A stretch of DNA of 64,000 nucleotides, from positions 1,992,581-2,056,580 of the forward strand of contig NZ_KE340297.1 of assembly GCF_000413315.1 (NCBI RefSeq), written 5' to 3'. Below the pieces are notes generated by a model, which did no database searches, had not been told where the DNA came from, and worked only from the letters and a program-made list of their open reading frames with translations. The position numbers and the translations under genes were made by a program. Shown here piece after piece: positions 36,855 through 46,040 of the stretch (position 1 is the stretch's first letter; each line of letters opens with the position of its first letter). Source of the DNA: Propionibacterium sp. oral taxon 192 str. F0372. Lineage in GTDB: Bacteria; Actinomycetota; Actinomycetes; Propionibacteriales; Propionibacteriaceae.

Positions 36855-37768
36855 TCTGGCTGGTGTCAGACGGTCTGGATGGGGAGCGCATTGATGCCGC
36901 AGCTGCCCGGATGAGTGGGATGTCGCGTTCCAGGATCGTCGATCTCCTGAACGAGGGAAAGGTGCTGCTCGATGGGGTGACGGTGACCCGGCCATCGACC
37001 AGGGTGCGTATCGCTCAGATGCTTGAGGTCGACACATCCGAGCCACAGCGGATCGCCACCGTTCGTCCGCAACTTGCTGACGGTCTGGTGGTGGTCCACG
37101 AGGATGCCGACTTGGTGGTCGTCGACAAACCGGCCGGGGTGGCAGCCCACCCATCGCTGGGTTGGGAGGGCCCCGATGTCGTTTCTCATCTGGTGGCTGC
37201 GGGCATCCGAGTGTCCACCTCCGGTGCTGCCGAGCGGCAGGGGATCGTCTCCCGGCTCGACGTGGGCACTTCCGGGCTGATGGTTGTGGCCAAATCCGAA
37301 AGCGCCTATTCGGTTCTCAAACAGGCTTTCCGGGATCGCAGCGTGGACAAGCAGTACCTGGCTTTGGTGCAGGGTCATCCAGATCCGCTGCGGGGAACCA
37401 TCGATGCGCCGATCGGTCGTCATCCCGGGCATGACTGGAAATTTGCAGTAACCTCCGATGGCCGGGAAGCGATCACCCACTATGAGACCGATGAGATGAT
37501 GATCGCAGGAACTTTGTTGCGGGTGCGCCTGGAAACTGGACGTACTCACCAGATCCGGGTTCATATGGCAGCCCTCGGTCATCCGTGCGTCGGGGATCCG
37601 CTGTATGGGGGCGATCCGGTGCTCGCCCAACGGGTGGGCTTAGACCGCCAGTGGCTGCATGCAGCACGTCTAGGGTTCATTCATCCCGGGACGGGGGAGC
37701 GGGTCGATTTCGAGGTTCCGCCCGCCCCCGATCTGGCCAATGCACTGGAGATATTGCGGTTGGCATGA
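36851..37768 (+). CDS. RluA-family 23S rRNA pseudouridine synthase
   Basis: The 305-residue protein has an N-terminal S4 RNA-binding domain (MSRSRIVDLLNEGKVLLDG), then the RluA catalytic domain with the active aspartate in SRLDVGTSGLMVVAKS and the GRTHQIRVHMAALGHPCVGDPLYG C-terminal run. It most resembles RluD, which modifies helix 69 of 23S rRNA, but exact target sites are not readable. GTG start overlaps the lspA stop. It ends 50 bp before pyruvate kinase. Confidence 0.93.
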   Translation: MIWLVSDGLDGERIDAAAARMSGMSRSRIVDLLNEGKVLLDGVTVTRPSTRVRIAQMLEVDTSEPQRIATVRPQLADGLVVVHEDADLVVVDKPAGVAAHPSLGWEGPDVVSHLVAAGIRVSTSGAAERQGIVSRLDVGTSGLMVVAKSESAYSVLKQAFRDRSVDKQYLALVQGHPDPLRGTIDAPIGRHPGHDWKFAVTSDGREAITHYETDEMMIAGTLLRVRLETGRTHQIRVHMAALGHPCVGDPLYGGDPVLAQRVGLDRQWLHAARLGFIHPGTGERVDFEVPPAPDLANALEILRLA

Positions 37769-37806
37769 GCTTGCCGTCACGTTCCGGCATGATTGCCCCG
37801 GTCGGT

Positions 37807-37812
37807 TAGGGT
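37807..37812 (+). promoter_or_regulatory. -10 box of the pyruvate kinase promoter (leaderless)
   Basis: TAGGGT ends 6 nt before the GTG at 37819. There is no ribosome site and no clear -35 box. Confidence 0.45.
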
Positions 37813-37818
37813 TTTGCC

Positions 37819-39255
37819 GTGCGTAGAGCAAAGATCCTTTGTACCCTTGGTCCCGCCACATCCACCCAGGCGCGGATGGAGGAGTTGATCAACGCCGGGC
37901 TGGACGTGGCCCGCTTCAATATGAGCCATGGTGACCATTCTGAGCATGAGCGTCGTCTCCAAGAGACCCGTGCTGCAGCGGCCGCCGTCGGCAAGACCAT
38001 TGGCCTGCTGGCCGATCTGCAGGGCCCGAAGATCCGCCTCGGCAATTTTGCTGATGGCAAGGTTAACCTGATCCACGGGCAGAGGTTCACCATCACCGTC
38101 GACGATATCCTCGGCGACGCCGAACGGGCCTCGACCACATTTAAGGGGCTTCCCGGCGATGTCCGCCCCGGCGACACCATTCTCATTGATGATGGGCGCA
38201 TTGCACTTGAGGCTGTCCAGGTCACCGACACCGAAGTGGTTACCAAGGTGGTCGTTGCCGGTCCGGTATCCAACCACAAGGGCATCAACTTGCCCGGCGT
38301 GGCGGTCAACGTCCCCGCTATGTCGGAGAAAGACGAGCAAGACCTGCGTTGGGCAATCCGTAACGACTTCGACATGGTTGCCCTGTCCTTCGTGCGCAGC
38401 GCCGCCGATGTCACCCGCGTCCACGAAATCATGGACGAGGAGGGAAGACGACTACCGGTGATCGCAAAAATTGAGAAGCCACAGGCCGTCGACAATCTCG
38501 ACGAGATCATCGACGCATTCGATGGTTTCATGGTGGCCCGCGGTGATCTGGGTGTAGAACTTCCCTTGGAGGACGTGCCACTGGTTCAGAAGAGGATAGT
38601 CTCCAAGGCTCGTCGCTGGGCCAAGCCGGTCATCGTCGCTACCCAGATGCTTGAATCGATGATATCGGCTCCACGCCCGACCAGGGCTGAGGCCTCTGAT
38701 GTCGCCAATGCGATCCTCGATGGCGCCGATGCAGTCATGCTCTCCGGGGAGACCTCGGTGGGCGCCTACCCGGTGGAGACAGTGCAGACCATGTCCCGCA
38801 TTGTCGAGAAGACCGAGCGCCGGGGCATCGCCCAGATCTCCAAGATCAAGTGGGACCCACACACCACCGGAGGCGTGGTCGCCATGGCCGCAGCGATGGC
38901 TGCTGATCAACTCGGGGCCAAGTACATGGTGGCCTTCACCACCTCTGGTGACACTGCACGTCGGTTGTCCCGGTTGCGTTCTAAGATTCCGCTCGTCGTG
39001 TTCACGCCGGAGAACCACACCGCACGCTGGCTCACCCTGTGCTGGGGTGCCCAAGTGATGCTGACCCCGGAATTCGATAATCAGGAGCAGATGGTCACCG
39101 AGGTGAACCGGATCCTCCAGGAGCAAGGCCTCATCAAGATTGACGAGCGTGTCGTCATTGTCTCTGGCTCGCCGATGGGACTGGTCGGCAAAACGAATAA
39201 TTTGCGCGTGCACCGCATCCGTCCGCTGGACTGGAACGGTCACAAGGAAGCGTAG
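37819..39255 (+). CDS. pyk: Pyruvate kinase
   Basis: It converts phosphoenolpyruvate and ADP to pyruvate and ATP. The 478-residue protein shows KILCTLGPATSTQARMEELI, FNMSHGDHSEH, DLQGPKIRLG, the active-site lysine run VIAKIEKPQAVDNL, DGFMVARGDLGVELP and ATQMLESMISAPRPTRAEASDVANAI. The length and C-terminal allosteric domain are complete. The GTG start has a -10 box 6 nt upstream. A perfect 23-bp hairpin separates it from the convergent tRNA-Leu gene. Confidence 0.96.
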   Translation: MRRAKILCTLGPATSTQARMEELINAGLDVARFNMSHGDHSEHERRLQETRAAAAAVGKTIGLLADLQGPKIRLGNFADGKVNLIHGQRFTITVDDILGDAERASTTFKGLPGDVRPGDTILIDDGRIALEAVQVTDTEVVTKVVVAGPVSNHKGINLPGVAVNVPAMSEKDEQDLRWAIRNDFDMVALSFVRSAADVTRVHEIMDEEGRRLPVIAKIEKPQAVDNLDEIIDAFDGFMVARGDLGVELPLEDVPLVQKRIVSKARRWAKPVIVATQMLESMISAPRPTRAEASDVANAILDGADAVMLSGETSVGAYPVETVQTMSRIVEKTERRGIAQISKIKWDPHTTGGVVAMAAAMAADQLGAKYMVAFTTSGDTARRLSRLRSKIPLVVFTPENHTARWLTLCWGAQVMLTPEFDNQEQMVTEVNRILQEQGLIKIDERVVIVSGSPMGLVGKTNNLRVHRIRPLDWNGHKEA

Positions 39256-39264
39256 CGAGTGAAT

Positions 39265-39312
39265 CCGTGTGAAAGCGCCCATCCACCAAGGTGGATGGGC
39301 GCTTTCACACGG
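39265..39312. terminator. Bidirectional hairpin between pyk and tRNA-Leu
   Basis: A perfect 23-bp inverted repeat (39265-39287 with 39290-39312) has only two bases between its arms. It ends just beyond the 3' end of the convergent tRNA gene, so it can stop transcription from both sides. No T-tract is present. Confidence 0.8.
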
Positions 39313-39318
39313 GTACGG

Positions 39319-39401
39319 TGCCCGAGAGGGGAGTCGAACCCCTACAGCCTTGCGGCCAGACGGGTTTGAGCCGTCCGCGTATGCCATTCCGCCACTCGGG
39401 C
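39319..39401 (-). tRNA. tRNA-Leu (anticodon CAA)
   Basis: On the minus strand the sequence folds as a class II tRNA: acceptor stem GCCCGAG/CTCGGGC, anticodon loop CTCAAAC giving CAA (reads UUG), a long variable arm TGGCCGCAAGGCTGT, and T arm AGGGG-TTCGACT-CCCCT. The discriminator is A, and the following bases are CCG, so the terminal CCA is not fully encoded. Confidence 0.95.
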
Positions 39402-39594
39402 CGAGCAACCGGTCCATTGTGGCACATCCATGTGCCTGTTCACATCTCGGCTATCGGCAACACGGCAGAGGCAACAAGATCTCGATTGTTTCCCTCCGAA
39501 TCTGATCCATGGGTATAGAGTCAACGTGAGGCACGCTGCTGAGCCGTTGGGAAAGATTAGTTGCCCGTTCGGGCCGACACCAAGAGGAACCATC

Positions 39595-40203
39595 GTGGTT
39601 GAGAAGAAGTCCGCATCGTCGCGGTCGCCACGTGTGCTCGTCGCAGAGGACGAGGCACTCATTCGCTTTGATCTCGTCGAGTTGCTGGGGGATGAGGGTT
39701 ACGAGGTCGTTGGCCAGGCCGGAGACGGTGAGGCTGCGGTCGAGATGGCCCGAGAACTCGAGCCCGACTTGGTCGTCATGGATGTGAAGATGCCGAAGAT
39801 GGACGGCATCGCAGCGGCCGAGATCATTGCCGCAGAACGCATCGCGCCCGTCGTCATGCTGACCGCATTCAGTCAACGCGAGCTCGTCGAACGGGCCCGC
39901 GAGGCAGGTGCCATGGCCTATGTGGTCAAACCGTTCGACGCCTCCGACGTTGTACCGGCCATTGAGATCGCCATCGGGCGGTTCGCCGAGATCCGTGCTT
40001 TGGATGACGAAATCGAAGATCTTGAAGAACGTCTTGAATCTCGCAAGGTCATCGATCAAGCCAAGGGAATTCTCCAGGAATCCCTTGGCCTCACCGAGCC
40101 GGAGGCCTTCCGGTTCATCCAGAAGACCGCGATGGATCTGCGCAAATCGATGCGCGAGGTCGCCGAGGGAGTCATCAACACCAAATCAGGTCGTAAGTCC
40201 TGA
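39595..40203 (+). CDS. pdtaR: ANTAR-domain response regulator (PdtaR type)
   Basis: The 202-residue protein has a receiver domain with acidic residues in VLVAEDEALIRFD and phospho-acceptor Asp63 in LVVMDVKMPKMDG, and a C-terminal ANTAR domain (about 130-190, with VIDQAKGILQESLGLTEPEAFRFIQ). ANTAR proteins bind paired RNA hairpins and prevent transcription termination. Gene order with pyk and polA matches mycobacterial pdtaR (Rv1626). GTG at 39595 is preceded by AAGAGGA. The partner kinase is not in the window. Confidence 0.93.
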   Translation: MVEKKSASSRSPRVLVAEDEALIRFDLVELLGDEGYEVVGQAGDGEAAVEMARELEPDLVVMDVKMPKMDGIAAAEIIAAERIAPVVMLTAFSQRELVERAREAGAMAYVVKPFDASDVVPAIEIAIGRFAEIRALDDEIEDLEERLESRKVIDQAKGILQESLGLTEPEAFRFIQKTAMDLRKSMREVAEGVINTKSGRKS

Positions 40204-40262
40204 ATCCAGACGCATCCGCAGGTGGTATCGAGTGATCCGATGTCACCTGTGTGCGTTCGTGA

Positions 40263-40652
40263 TTACGCAGGCAACAGCCGACAGGTGACCCGACCGGTGG
40301 CGATTGTATTCCCCTCGTCGTTGACGAGATCGACTTGGTGGACGGTTGAGCTGTGGCCCAGGTGAACAGCCCTTGCCGTCCCGTGTATCCACCCGCCGCG
40401 GGCGGAACTCAGGTGGGAGACGTTTAGCTCGGTGCCCACCGCCATCGCCGAATTCCCTGCGTGCAAGGTGGCCGCGATGGAGGCCAAGGATTCGATCATG
40501 ATCCCAGATGCACCACCGTGCCACAGTCCCGCCGGTTGGGTGTTGCCTGCTACCGGTGCCCGCCCGACAACCTCGGTGGGGGTAGCCGATTCAATGACCA
40601 GCCCGAGTTTGCTGTCGAGGGCAGAATTGGCGACGAGGCTTTGAGGATCCAT
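40263..40652 (-). CDS. PaaI-family hotdog-fold thioesterase
   Basis: This roughly 129-residue protein matches the small hotdog thioesterases of the PaaI/YdiI type: GRAPVAGNTQPAGLWHGGASGIMIESLASIAA carries the conserved His-Gly-Gly near the acyl-CoA site, then LNVSHLSSARGGWIHGTARAVHLG. It probably hydrolyses acyl-CoA thioesters, possibly 1,4-dihydroxy-2-naphthoyl-CoA or aromatic acyl-CoA. ATG at 40652 is favoured; a GTG at 40670 would add six residues. The gene is divergent from polA. Confidence 0.85.
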   Translation of the reverse strand: MDPQSLVANSALDSKLGLVIESATPTEVVGRAPVAGNTQPAGLWHGGASGIMIESLASIAATLHAGNSAMAVGTELNVSHLSSARGGWIHGTARAVHLGHSSTVHQVDLVNDEGNTIATGRVTCRLLPA

Positions 40653-40689
40653 GTCCCAACTGTGGCACACCGATGTCGCCCGACTTGGC

Positions 40690-40695
40690 TACAGT
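40690..40695 (+). promoter_or_regulatory. -10 box of the polA promoter (leaderless)
   Basis: TACAGT is followed by six bases and the GTG at 40702. The GAGGA between them touches the start codon and is too close to act as a ribosome site. Confidence 0.45.
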
Positions 40696-40701
40696 CGAGG
40701 A

Positions 40702-43368
40702 GTGACCACTGAGCCCAGAATGATGTTGATCGACGGCCACTCGATGGCCTTCCGTGCTTTCTACGCTCTTCCTGCGGAGAACTTTGCCACGGCTACCGGC
40801 CAGCACACCAATGCCGTCCACGGCTTCGTGTCCATGCTGCTCAATGTCCTACGCGACGAGAACCCTACCCATCTGCTGGTTGCCTTCGACGTGGACCGTA
40901 AAACCTTCCGCACCGATGAGTACGCCGATTACAAGGGGACCCGCGCAGCGACTCCGCCGGAGTTCTCCGGACAGGTGGAGCTCATCCGCCAGGTGTTGGA
41001 TGCCATGAACATCGCCCACGCATCGGTGGACAATTACGAGGCCGACGACATTATCGCGACGATGAGCGCACGTTCCGCAGAGCGTCACTGGCCCACGGTG
41101 ATCATCACCGGCGATCGTGATTCCTTCCAGCTGGTGGATGACTCCACGACGGTCCTCTATCCGGTCAAGGGAGTCTCGGAGCTGGCAAGGATGACCCCAG
41201 AGGCTATTGAGGCCAAATACGGCGTCGGCCCGCAGCGCTATCCAGAGATGGCCGCCTTGGTGGGGGAGACCTCCGACAATCTTCCCGGGGTGCCAGGCGT
41301 CGGCCCGAAGACCGCAGCGAAATGGCTCACTGCCCACGACGGTCTCGACAACCTGCTTGCCGTAGCAGACACGATCAAGGGCAAGGCAGGAGAGTCGCTG
41401 CGGGTACACATTGATGACGTGCGCCGCAACCGCCGCCTCAACCGACTGGTTCGTGATCTGGAACTGCCGGTGACCATTGACGACACCGCGGTCGGTGGTT
41501 TCGACCGGGAGGCCATCCACCAACTCTTCGACGCACTGGAATTCCGTACCCTGCGAGAACGGTTGTTCTCCATGTACGGCGAGGCCACTGAACAAATGGC
41601 GGACCTGACTGTGGAGATCGTGGCCGACGTCTTGGTGGAGGGAGAACTTGGTACCTGGCTCAAGGCCCACGCCACCGGAACCATTGGGATGATTCCCAGA
41701 GGAAGGTGGGGACAAGGAATCGGCGAGCTGACCGGGATAGCCTTGGCTTCTTCGGACTCTCATGCTTGCTGGGTGCCTGTCGCCGATCTCGGTCCGGAGG
41801 ACGAGCAAGCACTGGCTGCTTGGCTTGCCGATTCCGACAGACCCAAGGTGATGCATGGGGCGAAACCGCCGATGCTCGCGATCAAGGCTCACGGCTGGAG
41901 GCTGGCTGGCCTGACATGCGACACCGAACTCGCCGCTTACCTATTGCGTCCGGACCAGCGCTCCTATGACCTGGAGGATCTGGCGATTCGTTATCTCAAA
42001 ATGGAGATCAGTGCTACCGGAGACGATGACCAGCAGGTGCTTGATCTGGTAGACGACACTTCCCGGGAACTTGATTTGTTCAGGGCCAGGGCGCTGGTTG
42101 ATCTCGCCGAGGTGCTCGGGAAACAACTCACCGAGGTGGGGCAGGCGCAATTGCTCACTGAGGTGGAGATGCCTCTCCAAGTAGAACTGGCCGAGATGGA
42201 GATCCGTGGGGTGGGGGTCGACGCGGACTTACTCGACGCCTTGAACCACGAATTCGACGGCAAAGTGATGGAAGCCCAGCAGGCTGCTTGGCAATCGGTG
42301 GGGCGGGAGGTGAACCTGGGCTCGCCCAAACAGCTCCAGTCGGTGCTGTTCGACCAACTCGACCTACCCCGCACCAAGAAGATCAAGTCCGGTTACACCA
42401 CCGATGCCGAGGCTCTGGAGAATCTATTCGCCACCACAGGTCACCCCTTCCTGGCCTACTTGCTGGCCTATCGTGATGCCATCAAGCTGCGCCAGGCCGT
42501 GGAGGGACTGCAACGTTCGGTTTGCGACGACGGACGCATCCACACCACCTATTTGCAGACCATCGCGGCCACCGGTCGGCTGAGCTCCGCGGACCCGAAC
42601 CTGCAGAACATCCCGATCCGTACCGAGCAAGGCCGACGCATCCGTGAGGCCTTCGTCGTCGGCGATGATTACGAGGCGCTGATGAGCGCGGATTACTCAC
42701 AGATCGAGATGCGGGTGATGGCCCACGCGTCGGGGGATGCTGATCTGGTGGAGGCTTTCCGATCCGGAGTCGACTTCCACACGGTCACCGCATCCAAGGT
42801 TTTCGGGGTTCCTGCTGACCAGGTCAGTGGCGAGCAACGAGCATCTGTAAAACAGATGAACTACGGGTTAGCCTACGGGCTGAGCGCCTACGGGCTGTCC
42901 AGCCGTCTAGGGGTGCCGGTCTCCCAGGCTAGGGAACTCATGGAGGACTATTTCGCCACCTTCGGCGGGGTACGCGACTATCTGGACGAGATCGTCGCAC
43001 GGGCCAGGCAGGACGGTTGGACCCAGACTCTCCTGGGGCGTCGCCGCTATCTGCCGGATCTGAACTCCTCTAACCGGCAGCGCCGAGAGATGGCCGAGCG
43101 AGCCGCGCTCAACGCACCGATCCAGGGGTCGGCCGCCGATATCATCAAGATCGCCATGCTCCGGCTGTCGAATGCCCTGAGTGAGGCGAAATTATCATCG
43201 CGTATCCTGCTGCAGATTCATGACGAACTGGTCCTAGAGGTAGCCCCGGGGGAGAAGCAGGAGGTCACTGATCTTGTGCTCACCCACATGACAGGTGCTG
43301 TGGAGTTGGCGGTTCCTCTGGATGTGTCCATCGGCTACGGCCCCAATTGGTTGGCTGCGGGACACTGA
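40702..43368 (+). CDS. polA: DNA polymerase I
   Basis: The 888-residue repair and Okazaki-fragment polymerase has an N-terminal 5' nuclease domain (LIDGHSMAFRAFYAL, NYEADDIIAT, TGDRDSFQLV, GVPGVGPKTAAKWL), a degenerate 3'-5' exonuclease region and the polymerase domain with SADYSQIEMRVMAHASGD (motif A), KQMNYGLAYGLSAYGL (motif B) and LQIHDELVLEV (motif C). Mycobacterial PolI likewise lacks proofreading. GTG at 40702 is chosen from the -10 box six bases upstream and the family N terminus. Confidence 0.97.
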   Translation: MTTEPRMMLIDGHSMAFRAFYALPAENFATATGQHTNAVHGFVSMLLNVLRDENPTHLLVAFDVDRKTFRTDEYADYKGTRAATPPEFSGQVELIRQVLDAMNIAHASVDNYEADDIIATMSARSAERHWPTVIITGDRDSFQLVDDSTTVLYPVKGVSELARMTPEAIEAKYGVGPQRYPEMAALVGETSDNLPGVPGVGPKTAAKWLTAHDGLDNLLAVADTIKGKAGESLRVHIDDVRRNRRLNRLVRDLELPVTIDDTAVGGFDREAIHQLFDALEFRTLRERLFSMYGEATEQMADLTVEIVADVLVEGELGTWLKAHATGTIGMIPRGRWGQGIGELTGIALASSDSHACWVPVADLGPEDEQALAAWLADSDRPKVMHGAKPPMLAIKAHGWRLAGLTCDTELAAYLLRPDQRSYDLEDLAIRYLKMEISATGDDDQQVLDLVDDTSRELDLFRARALVDLAEVLGKQLTEVGQAQLLTEVEMPLQVELAEMEIRGVGVDADLLDALNHEFDGKVMEAQQAAWQSVGREVNLGSPKQLQSVLFDQLDLPRTKKIKSGYTTDAEALENLFATTGHPFLAYLLAYRDAIKLRQAVEGLQRSVCDDGRIHTTYLQTIAATGRLSSADPNLQNIPIRTEQGRRIREAFVVGDDYEALMSADYSQIEMRVMAHASGDADLVEAFRSGVDFHTVTASKVFGVPADQVSGEQRASVKQMNYGLAYGLSAYGLSSRLGVPVSQARELMEDYFATFGGVRDYLDEIVARARQDGWTQTLLGRRRYLPDLNSSNRQRREMAERAALNAPIQGSAADIIKIAMLRLSNALSEAKLSSRILLQIHDELVLEVAPGEKQEVTDLVLTHMTGAVELAVPLDVSIGYGPNWLAAGH

Positions 43369-43379
43369 GCTGGACATGA

Positions 43380-43410
43380 GAATGGGCGGTGGTCACCCCA
43401 CCGCCCATTC
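43380..43410. terminator. Bidirectional hairpin between polA and the sortase gene
   Basis: A perfect 13-bp stem, GAATGGGCGGTGG with its complement, encloses a five-base loop. It lies between two convergent genes and can serve both. No T-tract follows on the plus strand. Confidence 0.7.
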
Positions 43411-43432
43411 GATTGTTCGTTGTCGTATACGC

Positions 43433-44143
43433 TCAGCGTGTCGGGCTGGGCGAACCGTTAGCGGCTTCCGCATCGGCACCGGTGACCAAGGAGCCATAGT
43501 AGATGATCCGGCCCAGCGCGTTGCCCTGCGCGTCATAGTCGGAGCAGACCACCAGGGCGAACTGGGGCTCACCATTGGAGTCGTAGACGATGTCGGAATT
43601 CTCGTCGTAGTCGGCCTCGAGGAGACGGTAGTTATTGGTGTAGCGGTAGCAGGCGATCGAACCGTCCTGGTCGGTGAATTTGACGACGTCGCCGACCTTC
43701 AACAGCCCCCCATTGAGATCATTACCGATGGCGCCACCTTGTCGGTAGGTATGCGCGGTCAGCAGTGCTTTGCCCTCCTTGGAGCCCAAAGCAGGGCCTT
43801 CATTGTACCAAGCCATGGTGTATGCGGCGTCGCCAGGAGGAGCGCCCGCTGCGCCGTCGGCGTCGAGGCCCAAAGACAGCATTGGCATGGTCTTATCGTG
43901 TCCGACCAGTTCAACCGAGACCGGGTTTGCCAGTGGTTTGGGATCGGCGGGACAACCGACTGGCACTGCCGTGTCAATCTCACCCTTTGCGGCCGAAGTC
44001 TCCACGACCAGGGACGGCACATTGGTCAGCTCTTCGGTCTTTCCCGGAGTGTTCTGCTTCGGACGCACCAGCAGGAAGACCCCGACGGCACCGAGCAGCA
44101 GCACCACCGCTCCGATGATCAGCGTCCGAACGCGTGCATTCAT
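43433..44143 (-). CDS. Class F sortase
   Basis: The 236-residue protein has a basic N terminus, a membrane helix (about 7-26), a linker, and a sortase barrel with catalytic His131 in LLTAHTYR, Cys200 in FALVVCSDY and Arg212 in NALGRIIYYG. This spacing and the short form fit the actinobacterial class F sortases known from Cutibacterium. Sortases attach LPxTG-type proteins to peptidoglycan; no substrate gene lies nearby, so it probably acts genome-wide. ATG at 44143 has GGGGGAA upstream. TAGCCT at 44191-44196 (minus strand) may be its -10 box. Confidence 0.87.
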   Translation of the reverse strand: MNARVRTLIIGAVVLLLGAVGVFLLVRPKQNTPGKTEELTNVPSLVVETSAAKGEIDTAVPVGCPADPKPLANPVSVELVGHDKTMPMLSLGLDADGAAGAPPGDAAYTMAWYNEGPALGSKEGKALLTAHTYRQGGAIGNDLNGGLLKVGDVVKFTDQDGSIACYRYTNNYRLLEADYDENSDIVYDSNGEPQFALVVCSDYDAQGNALGRIIYYGSLVTGADAEAANGSPSPTR

Positions 44144-44274
44144 TACTTCCCCCATCTTGTTCCATGCCTGTTGGCCAGCGAGCAGAGTTGAGGCTACCAA
44201 ACCGCGGGGTTGATCAGAAGACTGCGGCAGGGAGGTTTCCGCGAGGAACAACCGAGGGCGAAACCCACCCCGGA

Positions 44275-44304
44275 TTGACCCTGTTTCCGCTCGCGACGTA
44301 GGAT
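44275..44304 (+). promoter_or_regulatory. Probable rpsA promoter
   Basis: TTGACC (44275-44280) and TAGGAT (44299-44304) have an 18-bp spacer, the clearest sigma-70 pair in the window. The leader to the rpsA ATG would be about 125 nt, giving room for feedback control by S1 itself. Confidence 0.6.
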
Positions 44305-44437
44305 CATAGAGCACTTCGGCTCGGGTCGCTCCAGACATGGTGGGTGACCGCGGGGAATCGGCCTCCGTGCGAGGTCGTCATCCAGGTGGGTCGGCGTGCA
44401 TCGCAACCACATACGCAATCAATCGGAGCCCTACTAT

Positions 44438-45886
44438 ATGACCTCCTCCACTGAGGCCTCTCAGGTCGCAATCGACGACATCGCCACCCCCGAAGAGTTC
44501 GAGGCCGCGGTCGATTCCACAATCAAGTATTTCAACGATGGTGATCTGGTCACCGGCACCGTCGTCAAGGTCGATCGCGACGAGGTTCTCCTCGACATCG
44601 GCTACAAGACCGAAGGCGTGATCCCATCCAAGGAACTGTCGATCAAGCATGACGTCGATCCCTTCGAAGTCGTCCAGGTGGGCGATGAGGTCGAGGCCCT
44701 CGTCCAGCAGAAAGAGGACAAGGAAGGCCGCCTGATTCTGTCCAAGAAGCGTGCCCAGTACGAGCGCGCTTGGGGCACGATCGAGAAGATCAAGGAGGAC
44801 GACGGGGTCGTCACTGGTACCGTCATTGAGGTCGTTAAGGGTGGTCTGATCGTCGACATCGGTCTGCGCGGCTTCTTGCCCGCTTCCTTGGTCGAGATGC
44901 GCCGCGTCCGCGATCTGCAGCCCTACGTCGGGCAGGAGCTTGAGGCTAAGATCATTGAGCTCGACAAGAACCGCAACAACGTGGTGCTGTCCCGCCGCGC
45001 CTGGCTGGAGCAGACCCAGTCCGAGGTTCGTCAGTCCTTCCTGCACCAGCTGGCCAAGGGGCAGATCCGCCGCGGCGTGGTCTCTTCGATCGTCAACTTC
45101 GGTGCCTTCGTGGATCTGGGTGGCGTCGATGGTCTGGTCCATGTCTCTGAGTTGTCATGGAAGCACATCGACCATCCGTCCGAGGTCGTCGAGGTTGGCC
45201 AGGAGGTCACCGTCGAGGTCAAGGACGTTGAATTGGATCGCGAGCGCGTTTCCCTGTCGCTGAAGGCAACCCAGGAGGATCCGTGGCAGACCTTCGCTCG
45301 CACTCACCAGATCGGCGAGATCGTGCCCGGCAAGGTCACCAAGCTGGTCCCGTTCGGTGCCTTCGTCCGCGTCGAAGATGGTATCGAGGGTCTGGTTCAC
45401 GTCTCCGAGCTGGCTGAGCGCCACGTGGAGATCCCGGAGCAGGTCGTTGCCGTTGATGATGAGGTCATGGTCAAGATCATCGACATCGATCTCGACCGTC
45501 GCCGCATCTCTTTGTCGCTCAAGCAGGCGAACATGGGTGTCGACATCGCGGCCGACGACTTCGATCCATCGCTGTACGGCATGACCGCCTCCTACGATGA
45601 GCAGGGCAACTACATCTACCCCGAGGGATTCGATCCGGAAACCAACGAGTGGAAGCCCGGCTACGAAAAGCAACAGGCTGCCTGGGAGGCCCAGTACGCT
45701 GAGGCTCAGGCTCGTTGGCTGGCGCTGAAGAAACAGGCTGCTGAGGCGGAGGAATCAGCCGACGCTGCTGCTTCGAGCGCAGGCTCAGCAGAGTATTCTT
45801 CCTCCGAGTCAGGGGCTGGGGGGTCGCTGGCCTCCGATGAGGCCTTACAGGCCCTGCGTGACAAGCTCACCAGCGGTAACAACTGA
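44438..45886 (+). CDS. rpsA: 30S ribosomal protein S1
   Basis: S1 binds mRNA and helps recruit it to the 30S subunit. The 482-residue protein has four S1 RNA-binding repeats, starting near residues 36, 121, 205 and 290 (for example VVSSIVNFGAFVDLGGVDGLVHVSELSW), then an Ala/Glu/Ser-rich tail. Four repeats are normal for actinobacteria. ATG at 44438 follows a GGAG nine bases upstream. S1 and Shine-Dalgarno use matter here because many genes of this window appear leaderless. Confidence 0.96.
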   Translation: MTSSTEASQVAIDDIATPEEFEAAVDSTIKYFNDGDLVTGTVVKVDRDEVLLDIGYKTEGVIPSKELSIKHDVDPFEVVQVGDEVEALVQQKEDKEGRLILSKKRAQYERAWGTIEKIKEDDGVVTGTVIEVVKGGLIVDIGLRGFLPASLVEMRRVRDLQPYVGQELEAKIIELDKNRNNVVLSRRAWLEQTQSEVRQSFLHQLAKGQIRRGVVSSIVNFGAFVDLGGVDGLVHVSELSWKHIDHPSEVVEVGQEVTVEVKDVELDRERVSLSLKATQEDPWQTFARTHQIGEIVPGKVTKLVPFGAFVRVEDGIEGLVHVSELAERHVEIPEQVVAVDDEVMVKIIDIDLDRRRISLSLKQANMGVDIAADDFDPSLYGMTASYDEQGNYIYPEGFDPETNEWKPGYEKQQAAWEAQYAEAQARWLALKKQAAEAEESADAAASSAGSAEYSSSESGAGGSLASDEALQALRDKLTSGNN

Positions 45887-45899
45887 TCCACACATCATC

Positions 45900-45943
45900 G
45901 CAACAACGGGGGTCTGGGCTCATTGCTCGGCCCCGTTTGTTGC
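45900..45943 (+). terminator. Hairpin terminator after rpsA
   Basis: GCAACAACGGGG (45900-45911) pairs with CCCCGTTTGTTGC (45931-45943), with one bulged base, and the enclosed 19 bases can pair further. It begins 13 bp after the rpsA stop. Confidence 0.65.
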
Positions 45944-46040
45944 TGTCATGAATGTCTCGGGAAAGGTGAGGTGCGTCCGATTGGTGGTACTGCCATGATG
46001 GTGTCCGGGTCGGCGATGACCCAGTGATGCAGGAGGACAG

